In this document: in pieces, positions 34,097-42,569 of the stretch
How positions within the stretch are numbered: position 1 is the stretch's first letter
Layout: each line of letters starts with the position of its first letter
Assembly (NCBI GenBank): GCA_964653195.1
Contig: CAZZCX010000003.1
Location: forward strand, 18,840 to 82,839
Origin: CAYMDS01 sp964653195
GTDB taxonomy: Bacteria > Patescibacteriota > Microgenomatia > Levybacterales > UBA12049
Direction of reading: 5' to 3'
DNA: 64,000 bases
The notes under the pieces: model-generated
What the model was told of the DNA's origin: nothing
Seen by the model: only the letters and a program-made list of their open reading frames with translations
Databases searched by the model: none
Program-made: the position numbers and the translations under genes

Positions 34097-34792
34097 TTAT
34101 CCTGTTTGCGTTGCTGGAGTGCGTTCGTTATTTAGAGTAAAGCTGGTACCATGTTTTTTAGCCATTGCGCCATATTTCTTTAGTGATTTTTTACTTTTCA
34201 TCACAGAAAGCCACGCGCCAGCATCTTCAACTTTCATTCTTATTTTTCTGACCTCCAATAGCAACCATTCAAAAAAATTAGTGTAATACTTACCGGATTT
34301 GATGGGCTTATCTTCAACAGTAAGGACAGCAAATTCAGCTTTTAAAATGCCAGACGAACCAATTAATCGTTTAAGTTCATTCATGATATCTTCTATTCTA
34401 TTCTCAAGCTGTACAGCCTCACTTCTTGATAATCGTTCTGAGCCCTGAATTACCTCAGCTCTATAATTAATTCCTCCCAGAATATCCATTCGCTTTTCGG
34501 GTCTTCGACTTTCAGTTTGATTCTTTTTTGTTCTAATATCATGATTTCTTTTGCTTTTTAAATCTATTGCCTGGCCTTCAATCATTACGCCACTGAAATA
34601 ATTATCTGATCTTTCAGTACTATCATAGCCTAATAGCTGAGAAATAAAGTCTGAACCTGTGCCTGATAGCTGATCTTTTATTGCACTTGTAGTTTTTTTT
34701 AATTCTGATGCAGCAGTAGAATTATCCAGTTGAGGATCTTTTTCTATAGGATTAACTTTGCTTATGGCAGGCTGACTGGCTTTTTTGATCAT
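34097..34792 (-). CDS. DUF5660-like protein of unknown function
   Basis: 231-aa soluble protein with a disordered polar N-terminus (to about residue 110) and a conserved-looking C-terminal region with the segment FFEWLLLEVRKIRMKVEDAGAWLSVMKSKK. This matches the DUF5660 type found in Patescibacteria, as recalled by eye. It follows trigger factor by 15 nt on the same strand, so the two are probably co-transcribed. Confidence 0.6.
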   Translation of the reverse strand: MIKKASQPAISKVNPIEKDPQLDNSTAASELKKTTSAIKDQLSGTGSDFISQLLGYDSTERSDNYFSGVMIEGQAIDLKSKRNHDIRTKKNQTESRRPEKRMDILGGINYRAEVIQGSERLSRSEAVQLENRIEDIMNELKRLIGSSGILKAEFAVLTVEDKPIKSGKYYTNFFEWLLLEVRKIRMKVEDAGAWLSVMKSKKSLKKYGAMAKKHGTSFTLNNERTPATQTG

Positions 34793-34807
34793 ATTGCCCG
34801 CACTCTA

Positions 34808-35653
34808 TCACAAGTTTTTCAAAAAATCAAGGGTCTTTTGCTGTCTAAGTATACTTGCTAGCATATAACTGTTTTTTTGTAAGTTTTCCATCTCTATAGG
34901 ATCTTTTGCTTTTTGAATTGCTTCTTTAAGCTCTTTATCCTCAATTGTTATCTTTTCTTCTTCAGCAATTTTTTGAAGGATAAACTCTAGTTTTATGTCA
35001 CCTTCTGCTTTGACTGCATATTCATTACGTAGTTCTTCTGGCTTTTTTTGTGTAGACGCAAGATACTGATCAAGCGTAAGTCCTAAACGTTTAATTTCAT
35101 CTAATGTTTGAGCAAGTAGCCTATCCACTTCCTGTTCAATCATTATTGTAGGGACTGAAACTGTTGAGGCACCCAAAAGTTCTTTTACGATTTCATCAAG
35201 ACTTACTTCTTGCTTCTTTTCTTCTTTACCTGGCAAGATTATTTTAGATTTGGCAGTAACTTTTTTTATTGCATCTTTATATTTGCCTAGCTTTACTTCA
35301 GGCATTTCACAAGTTATAGCAATTATATTCCAGTCTTTATCATCTGGGAGTGTATCGACATGAATTTTTGGATTCATGATTGGTTTTATTTTATGTTCTT
35401 CAACAGCTTTGACATAAGCATTTGGTAGTAGTTTTCTTAGTACTTCTTCTTTGATCTTAGCTTTATTTATAGTAGGTTCTACTATATGACGGGGTGCTTT
35501 TCCTTTTCTGAATCCGGTTATTTCGGCATTAGATACGTAAGTTGTGATTATTTCATCTGTAGTTTTTTTTATCTCAGGCTGAGTAATGCTGATCGTTAGA
35601 TGGATCGTACCATCTTCTTTGCGTTCAAATTTGGAGTTAGATATATTTGTCAT
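34808..35653 (-). CDS. tig: Trigger factor without PPIase domain
   Basis: 281-aa ribosome-associated chaperone. The ribosome-binding domain has the signature ITGFRKGKAPRHIVEP (GFRxGKxP, about 46-61); residues about 150-281 are the C-terminal substrate-cradle helices. The FKBP-type prolyl isomerase domain between them is missing, giving 281 aa instead of about 430. The 5' leader contains a copy of a tRNA-Leu 3' end. Confidence 0.85.
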   Translation of the reverse strand: MTNISNSKFERKEDGTIHLTISITQPEIKKTTDEIITTYVSNAEITGFRKGKAPRHIVEPTINKAKIKEEVLRKLLPNAYVKAVEEHKIKPIMNPKIHVDTLPDDKDWNIIAITCEMPEVKLGKYKDAIKKVTAKSKIILPGKEEKKQEVSLDEIVKELLGASTVSVPTIMIEQEVDRLLAQTLDEIKRLGLTLDQYLASTQKKPEELRNEYAVKAEGDIKLEFILQKIAEEEKITIEDKELKEAIQKAKDPIEMENLQKNSYMLASILRQQKTLDFLKNL

Positions 35654-35663
35654 AGTTTAATAT

Positions 35664-35778
35664 GTGCGGGCGAGAGGATCCTTCGACTATGCTCAGGATC
35701 TAACTTACCAGCTTTTTTTCAGTTTCCTCAAATTTAAAACTTCGACTCTGAGTTTATCGAAGAGTGCGGGCGAGAGGA
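35664..35778. repeat. Duplicated tRNA-Leu 3' end with palindromic elements
   Basis: GTGCGGGCGAGAGGA occurs at 35664-35678 and again at 35764-35778, where it is the 3' end of the tRNA-Leu gene. Between them lie GATCC...GGATC and CTTCGA...TCGAAG inverted repeats, the latter followed on the minus strand by TTTT, which may terminate the tRNA transcript. It looks like a partial tRNA duplication carrying REP-like palindromes. Confidence 0.5.
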
Positions 35779-35845
35779 CTCGGACCTCCACGGATTTCTC
35801 CACAAGGTCCTAAACCTTGCGTGTATACCATTTCACCACGCCCGC
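35765..35845 (-). tRNA. tRNA-Leu (anticodon TAG)
   Basis: Class II tRNA with acceptor GCGGGCG/CGCCCGC, anticodon stem CAAGG/CCTTG around loop TTTAGGA (anticodon TAG), a short variable arm, and T-arm with GTCCGAGTC. CCA not encoded. Confidence 0.93.
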
Positions 35846-35979
35846 AGGTATATGTCCTCGTCTTCCCTAGGCAAGCTTATTTATTATAAAACATTTTAGA
35901 CTAAATGAAAATAGATGTATATTTAAATGTATCTAGGTTTACAAAATTGATTTGAGGATACAATATGGAGTTTTTCCAC

Positions 35980-36021
35980 AAAAAATAGGATCGCCTCAGG
36001 TTTGGGCTGAGGCCATCCTAT
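35980..36021 (-). terminator. Intrinsic terminator after the glucosaminidase-like gene
   Basis: Inverted repeat ATAGGAT-c-GCCTCAG and CTGAGGC-c-ATCCTAT (14 bp with one internal mismatch, 35985-36021), followed on the minus strand by a run of six T (35985-35980). Between 35846 and 36091 nothing else is visible. Confidence 0.8.
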
Positions 36022-36091
36022 CTAGGCGTGAGTATAGCATTTAACTATAGGTTTGTCAAGTAGCAATTTATGATGTTTTTAATACGATTCT

Positions 36092-36670
36092 TTACTGCAT
36101 TTTTTCCATGAAGTGGTTTACGGAGCGAGCCCAGCTACCATTACTGGATGGAGTGTACATGCTCATAATCTGTTCTGGTGTTATAAGTCCCCGATCTCGG
36201 TATTTTGTCGCCAACGTTTTTGTTACAGTTTCTATAGCTTGAGGATAATTCTCAAATCTGGTTACTTTACCGCCATAAATTCCAAATCCCCAGCAATTAT
36301 GAGAATCTATAGGAATTTTTTTACATAGATTTGATTCCTGCATTGCTATTGCCGGTATTAAGCGAAAATCCATTTCATAATTATCAGCTGTTTGGACTAT
36401 GAATTCAGCATGAGGCTCAAGCGGTGAATTGTATTTTGAGAGGAATTGTCTGACCGTTTCTATCCTTCCTTCCTTCAAAATTATGTTACCTGAAAAATTA
36501 CTTGAAGATGAAGGAAGCGCAGCATATGTAAATGCATTTACTTTTTTGTCATTTGCATAAACCAATCGATCAGTATCTCTTGGGATTGTGGTTAAGAGGA
36601 AAATAAGAGTGAAAAGAAATAAAAATGGCGCTATAAAAGAAAACGTTACAAGCAGAATAACTTTTCTCAT
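36092..36670 (-). CDS. Glucosaminidase/lysozyme-like cell-wall hydrolase
   Basis: 192-aa secreted or membrane-anchored protein: N-terminal membrane helix (about 6-27), then a lysozyme-fold domain with RLIPAIAMQESNLCKKIP (catalytic Glu candidate in QESN) and NCWGFGIYGGKVTRF, FENYPQAIETVTKTL. The pattern resembles mannosyl-glycoprotein endo-beta-N-acetylglucosaminidase (GH73-like) domains. Two Cys, at LCKK and NCWG, could form a disulfide. Confidence 0.72.
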   Translation of the reverse strand: MRKVILLVTFSFIAPFLFLFTLIFLLTTIPRDTDRLVYANDKKVNAFTYAALPSSSSNFSGNIILKEGRIETVRQFLSKYNSPLEPHAEFIVQTADNYEMDFRLIPAIAMQESNLCKKIPIDSHNCWGFGIYGGKVTRFENYPQAIETVTKTLATKYRDRGLITPEQIMSMYTPSSNGSWARSVNHFMEKMQ

Positions 36671-36784
36671 CCACTTTATACTTACAAATATTTATCTAGT
36701 TGTCAAGTTTTGCGATCAATTTATGAAAAAGATGATATATTTAATTGTGTGACATAAGATCGTTTGTTACAATACAAATTGCTC

Positions 36785-36870
36785 GCCCTGGTGGTGGAAT
36801 GGTAGACGCGCTGGCTTCAGGTGCCAGTGTCCGCAAGGACATGGGAGTTCAAGTCTCCCTCAGGGCACCA
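36785..36870 (+). tRNA. tRNA-Leu (anticodon CAG)
   Basis: Acceptor GCCCTGG/TCAGGGC, anticodon stem CTGGC/GCCAG with loop TTCAGGT (CAG), long variable arm GTCCGCAAGGAC, T-arm GTTCAAGTC. The CCA end is encoded here, unlike the neighbouring tRNAs. Confidence 0.96.
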
Positions 36871-36984
36871 GTTTTGCAACGCAAAATACTTTAAACTTAT
36901 GACTTAAAACTATATTAAAAATAAGTTATAATGCATTAAGTTCTAAGTTTATAGTTCATTGTTATTTTTACCTTTTAAAAATAC

Positions 36985-37067
36985 GCGGATGTGGTGAAAT
37001 GGTATACACGCAGCCTTGAGGTGGCTGTGCCGTAAAAAGCGTGGAGGTTCAAGTCCTCTCATCCGCA
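36985..37067 (+). tRNA. tRNA-Leu (anticodon GAG)
   Basis: Acceptor GCGGATG/CATCCGC, anticodon stem CAGCC/GGCTG with loop TTGAGGT (GAG), variable arm GCCGTAAAAAGC, T-loop GTTCAAGTC. CCA not encoded. Confidence 0.95.
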
Positions 37068-37071
37068 CAAA

Positions 37072-37145
37072 GGACGATTAGCTCAGCTGGCTAGAGCGCT
37101 TCATTTACACTGAAGAAGTCGGGGGTTCAAATCCCTCATCGTCCA
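37072..37145 (+). tRNA. tRNA-Val (anticodon TAC)
   Basis: Acceptor GGACGAT/ATCGTCC, D-arm GCTC/GAGC, anticodon stem CTTCA/TGAAG with loop TTTACAC (TAC), T-arm GGGGGTTCAAATCCC. Its 3' 30 nt plus 4 flanking bases are repeated exactly at 37440-37473. Confidence 0.95.
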
Positions 37146-37150
37146 CTATA

Positions 37151-37417
37151 ATGCCTTACGTTTATATTTTATTAAGCGAAAAGTACAATACATATTATAT
37201 TGGGAGTACTAAAGATCTTATTCGTAGGTTAAAAGAACATACCTCAGGTGCATCAAGATTTACAAAGTATAGACTCCCACTTCGCCTGGTTTTTAGTCAA
37301 AAGTATCCAGATATAAAAAATGCCAGATCTGTCGAGAATTGGATTAAAAAACAAAAAGATAGGAAATTATTAATTAATATAATTAAAGAAGGTAAGATAA
37401 ATAAAGAATTTGTATAG
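37151..37417 (+). CDS. GIY-YIG nuclease-domain protein (UPF0213-like)
   Basis: 88-aa minimal GIY-YIG protein: YVYILLSEKYNTYYIGSTKDLIRRLKEH contains the Y-x-Y...YIGST core and Arg; a catalytic Glu is in ARSVENWIKKQKDRK. Such free-standing domains are common in bacteria and often sit by RNA genes. It starts 5 nt after tRNA-Val and its stop codon runs into a tRNA fragment. Confidence 0.87.
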   Translation: MPYVYILLSEKYNTYYIGSTKDLIRRLKEHTSGASRFTKYRLPLRLVFSQKYPDIKNARSVENWIKKQKDRKLLINIIKEGKINKEFV

Positions 37418-37470
37418 AGCGGTCCGGTGTACACCGGACAAGTCGGGGGTTCAAATCCCTCATCGTCCAC
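37415..37470 (+). pseudogene. tRNA-Val-like fragment lacking the 5' part
   Basis: From TAGAGCG onward this matches the D-stem-to-3'-end part of the preceding tRNA-Val: an anticodon-arm-like palindrome GTCCGGTGTACACCGGAC, then the identical variable loop, T-arm and acceptor 3' strand. There is no 5' acceptor strand, and the anticodon arm has an even 18-nt palindrome rather than 5+7+5. It is a remnant, not a working tRNA. Confidence 0.7.
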
Positions 37471-37508
37471 TATTTGTAAACTTATTTGTAAATACAATAG
37501 TAAATAGA

Positions 37509-38414
37509 TCAAGTGGGTTGAACGCAGACTCTATTCGTAATAAGACTTATTATATTCGTTAGCTGATTATTGACAGGTGCATGAAAGTAATCGTTTGGAC
37601 CTGAAGCCACATTTCTCATCATATTTTGAAGTTTGTCATTTAATTTTGCATCTGCATGATCATCAGTAAAGGCGATTGTAAATATTCTAGTCCCATTGGC
37701 TTTTATTCTCGCTGCTACATCGGTTGGATCTTGATTGGTATCAAAACACCGACATGCACTTGCAGCCAGTGGATGTCTCATACAGTATTCACCATTCTGA
37801 CCCCCGGGGCACAGATTATTCATTTGGCGTGATTCGGGTATTCCATCAGATATAAATACTAATGAGAATTGGAAATCAGGAAATAAACCTTTTCCTAGGT
37901 TGATATTTCTTTCAGCGACAAGGAAAGCATCCCTGCTGTGAGTAGCTGTCTGTGGGCCCATAGCGCTAACTTCTTCGAGAAAAAGCGTTTTAGATTCATT
38001 AAAAATAGAAAAAGGTACCCTTTCTCGTACTTGTTCGCTATATGTCTGCATGGCGATTGCTCCTGTTGGCGGAAAATATTCCGCAAAAGTACGCAGTGCT
38101 GTCTTTAATTGGTCAATTTTCGAATCAGGTTCACCGAATTGCATAGATCCTGAATTATCTATAAGAAAGTTTATAGCAGTTTTGTTTTTGCATTGAAGCA
38201 CTCCAAAGGTACCTAATTGCAACCCTTCCTGCGTAGTGCTTCCTGTTCCGAAAAGTTCTGTCTCGTATGTGCCTTGATTTGTAAATGGTGACAGTCGTGT
38301 GAATACTCCTCCTGCCAGAGCAAATGCCAATATTAAGATCAAAATAACAATAAAGTCTCCGCTTATTAGATTGCGTCTTTTTTTACCTTGATTTATATTT
38401 ATACTTCCTGACAT
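37509..38414 (-). CDS. Membrane-anchored von Willebrand factor A domain protein
   Basis: 301 aa: basic cytoplasmic start, one helix (about 20-42), then an extracytoplasmic VWA domain whose MIDAS reads FLIDNSGSMQFGEPDSK (DxSxS) with a later VFISDGIPES. Cysteines in LCPGGQNGEYC and ASACRCF suggest disulfides. VWA domains bind metal-dependent protein ligands; role here probably adhesion or surface assembly. The next gene downstream (38421) is a second membrane-anchored protein upstream by 6 nt on this strand. Confidence 0.82.
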   Translation of the reverse strand: MSGSININQGKKRRNLISGDFIVILILILAFALAGGVFTRLSPFTNQGTYETELFGTGSTTQEGLQLGTFGVLQCKNKTAINFLIDNSGSMQFGEPDSKIDQLKTALRTFAEYFPPTGAIAMQTYSEQVRERVPFSIFNESKTLFLEEVSAMGPQTATHSRDAFLVAERNINLGKGLFPDFQFSLVFISDGIPESRQMNNLCPGGQNGEYCMRHPLAASACRCFDTNQDPTDVAARIKANGTRIFTIAFTDDHADAKLNDKLQNMMRNVASGPNDYFHAPVNNQLTNIISLITNRVCVQPT

Positions 38415-38420
38415 AGCTTA

Positions 38421-38786
38421 TTATAAAGGTTGTGGTCCAGGTGGTTTAGGTTTCTTGGTCGGCTTACTACCGCCGTTGTTATTTCCATTATTATTTTCGT
38501 CGTCATCATCCGGGGTTCTGGTAGGTCTTGGTGTAGGGGTGACAGTGACTACGATAAACGTACACGCATGTAGATTGTCTCCCTTACAGCTTGGATCAGG
38601 AATAGTTATGTATTCGGTGGTGATTCGAGTCCGGGGAGTGTTAGGTATGAACAAAAAACCACCAATAACAAGGCTACCTGCTGCTATTGCGAGTATTATA
38701 CTTATCCACCCTATTCCTTTTGCTTTTAGAATTTTCTTATTTTTTATGTGTTTAGTTTTATTTTTTAAACTTATTTTTTTTCTCAT
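38421..38786 (-). CDS. Small membrane-anchored Pro/Asn-rich protein
   Basis: 121-aa protein: Lys-rich cytoplasmic start, one helix (WISIILAIAAGSLVIGGFLF), a short ectodomain with two Cys, then a low-complexity tail rich in Thr-Pro, Asp, Asn and Lys-Pro. Directly upstream of the VWA gene, 6 nt apart, so probably an operon partner. Not assigned to a family. Confidence 0.6.
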   Translation of the reverse strand: MRKKISLKNKTKHIKNKKILKAKGIGWISIILAIAAGSLVIGGFLFIPNTPRTRITTEYITIPDPSCKGDNLHACTFIVVTVTPTPRPTRTPDDDDENNNGNNNGGSKPTKKPKPPGPQPL

Positions 38787-38884
38787 CTAATTAAAGAGTA
38801 GATGAGCATTTTATTAAAGTCAAGTAAACTCTAAGCATATTGTCATACGTCAGTAAAATTGCTATTATAAGTTGGTTCAGAAAT

Positions 38885-38957
38885 GCCGAGGTAGCCAAGG
38901 TGGTCACGGCGGGTGTCTGAAGAACATCAGATATGTGTTCAACTCACATCCTCGGCA
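38885..38957 (+). tRNA. tRNA-Phe (anticodon GAA)
   Basis: Acceptor GCCGAGG/CCTCGGC, anticodon stem GGTGT/ACATC (one G-U) with loop CTGAAGA (GAA), T-arm TGTG-TTCAACT-CACA. The D-arm is unusual in sequence (AGCC/GGC with GGTGG loop). CCA not encoded. Confidence 0.85.
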
Positions 38958-39077
38958 CTTAAAATATAATTGATTTCTGTATATTATTTGTTTGAAAATT
39001 AAAAGAATCTGATTACTTTTTATCAAAGTGGAGAGATTTTTGCATCAAAAATATAGTATTCCTGCTAAATTTTTTTA

Positions 39078-39815
39078 CTACTGAGGTGTTGTACCGTATA
39101 TAGTTATTAGAGTTCCTGGTGTTTCCTTAGTCGCATATGTGACATTTTTTGTACTGGGAGGATTTGCCCAATTATAAAGTTTCGCGACGTCTTCTTCTCG
39201 CATATTCACACATCCATGACTCATAGGATTTCCGAAATTATTATGCCAGTAAGCGCCATGTATCCCATATCCTTTACTTTTTGGTACTTTGTCATTATAG
39301 AAAAACATTGTGTAGGGTACATTGGGTAAGTTATAATAATTTGCGCCTGTTCCTCCCTGCATGCGGGTATAGCGGAGCTTTATCCAAATACGAAAATCAC
39401 CAGTTGGAGTTGGCCACCAGGGTTTTCCTGAAGAAATCGTGAATTCATGGATTAGTGTATTATTTTCGAAGGCGTACAATTTTTGTTTACTTAAGTCGAC
39501 ATAGATCCGCTTACTGTCTTCCGCCGTATCTCCAAGGACATTATTATTCACAGCAATTTTATATGGTTTGTCAGCTAACGCTGGACCAGCGATTTTTTTG
39601 CCTTCAAATTGCCCAGTGTTGTCATCTGAATAGTGGCCTGATAAATCAGAGATACAGCTTATGCTATTTGCACAATCGAGGTCATTTGTTGGTTTAGATG
39701 GGAGAAGTAGAATTGAGAAAATGCTTATGAAAAGTAGAGAAAATATAAGAATCAACTTTCTTTTATGATATAACAGTCCTTTCACCTTTTTATTTTTATT
39801 GTTTTTTCGAGGCAT
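39078..39815 (-). CDS. L,D-transpeptidase (YkuD domain)
   Basis: 245-aa extracytoplasmic enzyme that makes 3-3 peptidoglycan cross-links or anchors proteins. N-terminal helix (about 17-38); YkuD domain from about residue 100 (RIYVDLSKQKLYAFENN) to the active site HGAYWHNNFGNPMSHGCVNMR with the catalytic Cys. Complements the penicillin-binding protein at 11820. Confidence 0.92.
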   Translation of the reverse strand: MPRKNNKNKKVKGLLYHKRKLILIFSLLFISIFSILLLPSKPTNDLDCANSISCISDLSGHYSDDNTGQFEGKKIAGPALADKPYKIAVNNNVLGDTAEDSKRIYVDLSKQKLYAFENNTLIHEFTISSGKPWWPTPTGDFRIWIKLRYTRMQGGTGANYYNLPNVPYTMFFYNDKVPKSKGYGIHGAYWHNNFGNPMSHGCVNMREEDVAKLYNWANPPSTKNVTYATKETPGTLITIYGTTPQ

Positions 39816-39915
39816 ACATATAGCGTAGGAAAAAAATAATTGTTTGTAAAGAAGGAAATTTATCTAATAAAATAAATCTATTAATTTAGAATAAAAATAT
39901 AATTATGAGTTTGTG

Positions 39916-39987
39916 AGCGGTGGACCGGATTTGAACCGGCGACCTCGTCCTTGGCAAGGACGCATTCTACCACTGAACTACCACCGC
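39916..39987 (-). tRNA. tRNA-Gly (anticodon GCC)
   Basis: Acceptor GCGGTGG/CCACCGC, anticodon stem GTCCT/AGGAC with loop TGCCA context giving GCC, T-arm GCCGGTTCAAATCCGGT. CCA not encoded. Confidence 0.94.
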
Positions 39988-40077
39988 AGGCTTTGATTAT
40001 AGCAAATTCTATATTATTTGACACTTTTAATAACCCCCGTTATTTACTAAGATAGAATAAGTCAGGCAGATTTATAT

Positions 40078-41244
40078 ATGTTATCTTCTTATAATTATAA
40101 ATTAATGCCTGAGAAAGAAAGCGAATCTACTTACTTATCTGCATTAGCTAAATTAGCATACCCAGTGAATAATATCCTTTTGTATTATGCAGGTCTTCCC
40201 TACTATTCTTATAATTTTTCAAGAGATAGTATTCTCTCGGCTATTCTAATGCGTGACCCCTTAATGCTGCGTGATCAATTAGTTTTTTCTGCATTATTAC
40301 AAGGCACAAGAAAAGATCCATTATCCGGTGAAGAGCCAGGAAAAATATTTCACCAGATACCCAGTGTCCGTCAAAATAGATTATCAACAGAATATAACGC
40401 TTGTGATACAACCGCACTTTTTATTATTGGACATGAGGCATATCTAGATATGACCAATGATTATCAATTTATAAAAAAACAAAGAGTGTATCTAGAGAAA
40501 GCAGTTGATTACATTTTAAAGCATCTTATGAATAATCTTTTTGTAGAAGATCCTAAGTTTTCAGATTCAAAACGATTTGCATTGAAAGTTACTTATTGGA
40601 AAGATTCTCAGGCACCAAACAGAAAGCATGGGCTACCAATTTATCCAGCAGTTTTTACTCTTGCTCATGTGCAGAATATGAAGGCTTTGAGAAGCGCTGC
40701 GAAATTGCTGGGTTTTAATGATTTGGAGACCAAAGCGTTAGAAATGAAAAGACATCTGACTATTCTTTTTGATGAAAAGCAAGGTATATTTGCTAGTGGC
40801 GTAGATCAACGAGGCTTTTTTCAAGGAACGAGCTCTGATAATCTTCATATGCTTTATTATCTTGATGAATCAGATATTACGAAAGAGAAAGTAAAAAGAA
40901 TTTTGGAGAATTCTGTGAATTTAGAAACGCCATTAGGATATATGACCTTTAATACTGATAACGCTTCAACTGACCAGGATATCACCCATCATACCAATTA
41001 TCACACTAATACAGTTTGGCCTTTCGAACAAGCATTTATACATCAGGCTGCTTTAAGATTCGGACTTGATACAGTTGCTAGTATTAGTGAAAGAATTTAT
41101 CCCTATATTAAAGTTGATTTTCCAGAGCTTTTTCATTTAGAAAACGGAAGACATTATAAAAAAGGTTGTGATATACAGTTGTGGACTATTGCTGCAAGTA
41201 TTTATTTTGCAAAATATTTTCAAAGCACAAATTCTTCAAAATGA
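40078..41244 (+). CDS. Six-hairpin glycosidase, amylo-alpha-1,6-glucosidase-like
   Basis: 388-aa (alpha/alpha)6-barrel protein resembling glycogen-debranching and trehalase-like enzymes. Suggestive segments: YNFSRDSILSAIL near the N-terminus (conserved RD), STEYNACDTTALFIIG (Asp in the substrate pocket), and NYHTNTVWPFEQAFIHQAAL near the C-terminus (W-P-x-E general base). No signal peptide. A TTGACA/TATTTA promoter lies about 60 nt upstream. Overlaps the convergent ferric-reductase gene by 25 bp at the 3' ends. Confidence 0.75.
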   Translation: MLSSYNYKLMPEKESESTYLSALAKLAYPVNNILLYYAGLPYYSYNFSRDSILSAILMRDPLMLRDQLVFSALLQGTRKDPLSGEEPGKIFHQIPSVRQNRLSTEYNACDTTALFIIGHEAYLDMTNDYQFIKKQRVYLEKAVDYILKHLMNNLFVEDPKFSDSKRFALKVTYWKDSQAPNRKHGLPIYPAVFTLAHVQNMKALRSAAKLLGFNDLETKALEMKRHLTILFDEKQGIFASGVDQRGFFQGTSSDNLHMLYYLDESDITKEKVKRILENSVNLETPLGYMTFNTDNASTDQDITHHTNYHTNTVWPFEQAFIHQAALRFGLDTVASISERIYPYIKVDFPELFHLENGRHYKKGCDIQLWTIAASIYFAKYFQSTNSSK

Positions 41245-42542
41245 ATTTGGGATGGATGGACCCCGGAAGATTTTAATTCATTAGTTATGTTTTTTGCCAT
41301 AGCTTTGGGTCCGCAAATATAAATATCAAATTCCATAAGATTACTTACGTATTGTTTGATTAAATTTAGATCAATCCTGCCCTTTATTCCTTTGTACGTT
41401 TCCTCCCTGCTGATAACATAATAAATAGGAAATTTATATTTTTGTGAAAGGCTATCGAGTTCTTTTTCGAAAATAATATCAGATGAAGTTCTATTAGAAT
41501 AAAAAAGTATTTGTTGTTTGTTGTTGCCAATACTTTCAATTATTGAGCGTATAGGAGTGATGCCAACTCCAGCTGCTATAAAAAGTATTTTATCTTTCTT
41601 CATGAATCTTTCCGTGAATGCACCATGTGGTCCATCGATAAGCAGTTTTGTGCCAGATTTAATTCTCATTAGTTTTTCTGTGAAATCTCCTTCTTTCTTT
41701 ATTGTAATTCTGATAAATTCCCCATTTGGTATACTTGAAAACGAGAAAGGATGCGATTCCTTGCCAAGTTCTTTACTCAGAAAACGGACGAATAAAAATT
41801 GTCCTGGCTCAAAGTGAAAGCTATTCAAATCTATACCTTTTATAAAAAGAGAAATGGTATCATCCGTTTCTTTGCTAACTTTGTCTATATAAAAGCGATG
41901 TTTCTTAAATCTTAAAATTAATACTATAAAGCGTGTATAAATGGTAATTGCGAAAACTATGAAATACATTAAATACCAATAATAAGAAAACCATTTGTTA
42001 ACTAGAAAATCAGTTCCTACTGAAAATTGGTGGAAAAATGATAAAAGCACAGCTATATAAACTGCTAAGTGGACGATATACCAGAATTCATAACGGAGTC
42101 TATTTCGCACGATATAAATCGATGAAAAGATGATTAGTAAAAAAGTTATATAACCTATAAACGCAAGCCAGACATTTTCATATATAGTTATAAATTGAAT
42201 GTATTGAGATATTGGATTTATTTTCCCTTGTATAGAATATCCAAGTGTAAGAAGCATTGGATGTGAGATTAAAAATACAGCAAGATACAAACCAATTTTT
42301 TTATGAATTTTATTCAATAATTCGTATCCGAATATTTTTTCAAGTGGCATAATTCTTCCTCGAAGCACGAATTGAATTAAAATAAGATAAACAGTAATGA
42401 GGCCCATAAGTCGGCCTAAAGATATAAGTATTGATGCAGAAGACGTAAGATCTAATCCCGTTGTAGTTAGCCAAAAATATACAGTAATTATTAAAGGAGT
42501 CGCAAAAATGACATAAGTGATCCGTCTATTGATCATATTCAA
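41220..42542 (-). CDS. Ferric reductase-like transmembrane protein with FAD/NAD(P) domain
   Basis: 440 aa. Residues about 1-210 hold six membrane helices with His residues on helices 3 and 4 for haem (HKKIGLYLAVFLISHP, WYIVHLAVYIAV). Residues about 215-440 form a ferredoxin reductase-type module: FAD motif GKESHPFSFSS, NAD(P) motif FIAAGVGITPIRS and terminal CGPKAM. It transfers electrons from NAD(P)H across the membrane, perhaps to Fe(III) or oxygen. Confidence 0.88.
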   Translation of the reverse strand: MNMINRRITYVIFATPLIITVYFWLTTTGLDLTSSASILISLGRLMGLITVYLILIQFVLRGRIMPLEKIFGYELLNKIHKKIGLYLAVFLISHPMLLTLGYSIQGKINPISQYIQFITIYENVWLAFIGYITFLLIIFSSIYIVRNRLRYEFWYIVHLAVYIAVLLSFFHQFSVGTDFLVNKWFSYYWYLMYFIVFAITIYTRFIVLILRFKKHRFYIDKVSKETDDTISLFIKGIDLNSFHFEPGQFLFVRFLSKELGKESHPFSFSSIPNGEFIRITIKKEGDFTEKLMRIKSGTKLLIDGPHGAFTERFMKKDKILFIAAGVGITPIRSIIESIGNNKQQILFYSNRTSSDIIFEKELDSLSQKYKFPIYYVISREETYKGIKGRIDLNLIKQYVSNLMEFDIYICGPKAMAKNITNELKSSGVHPSQIHFEEFVL

Positions 42543-42569
42543 AAATTATAAATTTTGTATTTGACTATA

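Larger units (their letters stand above)
37116..37473 (+). mobile_element. GIY-YIG gene between 34-bp tRNA-derived direct repeats
   Basis: The 34-nt end of tRNA-Val plus flank (37116-37149) recurs perfectly at 37440-37473. Between them are only the GIY-YIG ORF and the truncated tRNA piece. The organisation looks like a small element inserted into, or created by recombination within, a tandem tRNA pair. Confidence 0.55.

Noticed and set aside
37415..37470. A second functional tRNA after the GIY-YIG gene
   Set aside because: The 5' acceptor strand and the first half of the D-arm are missing, and the anticodon arm cannot form 5 bp plus a 7-nt loop.
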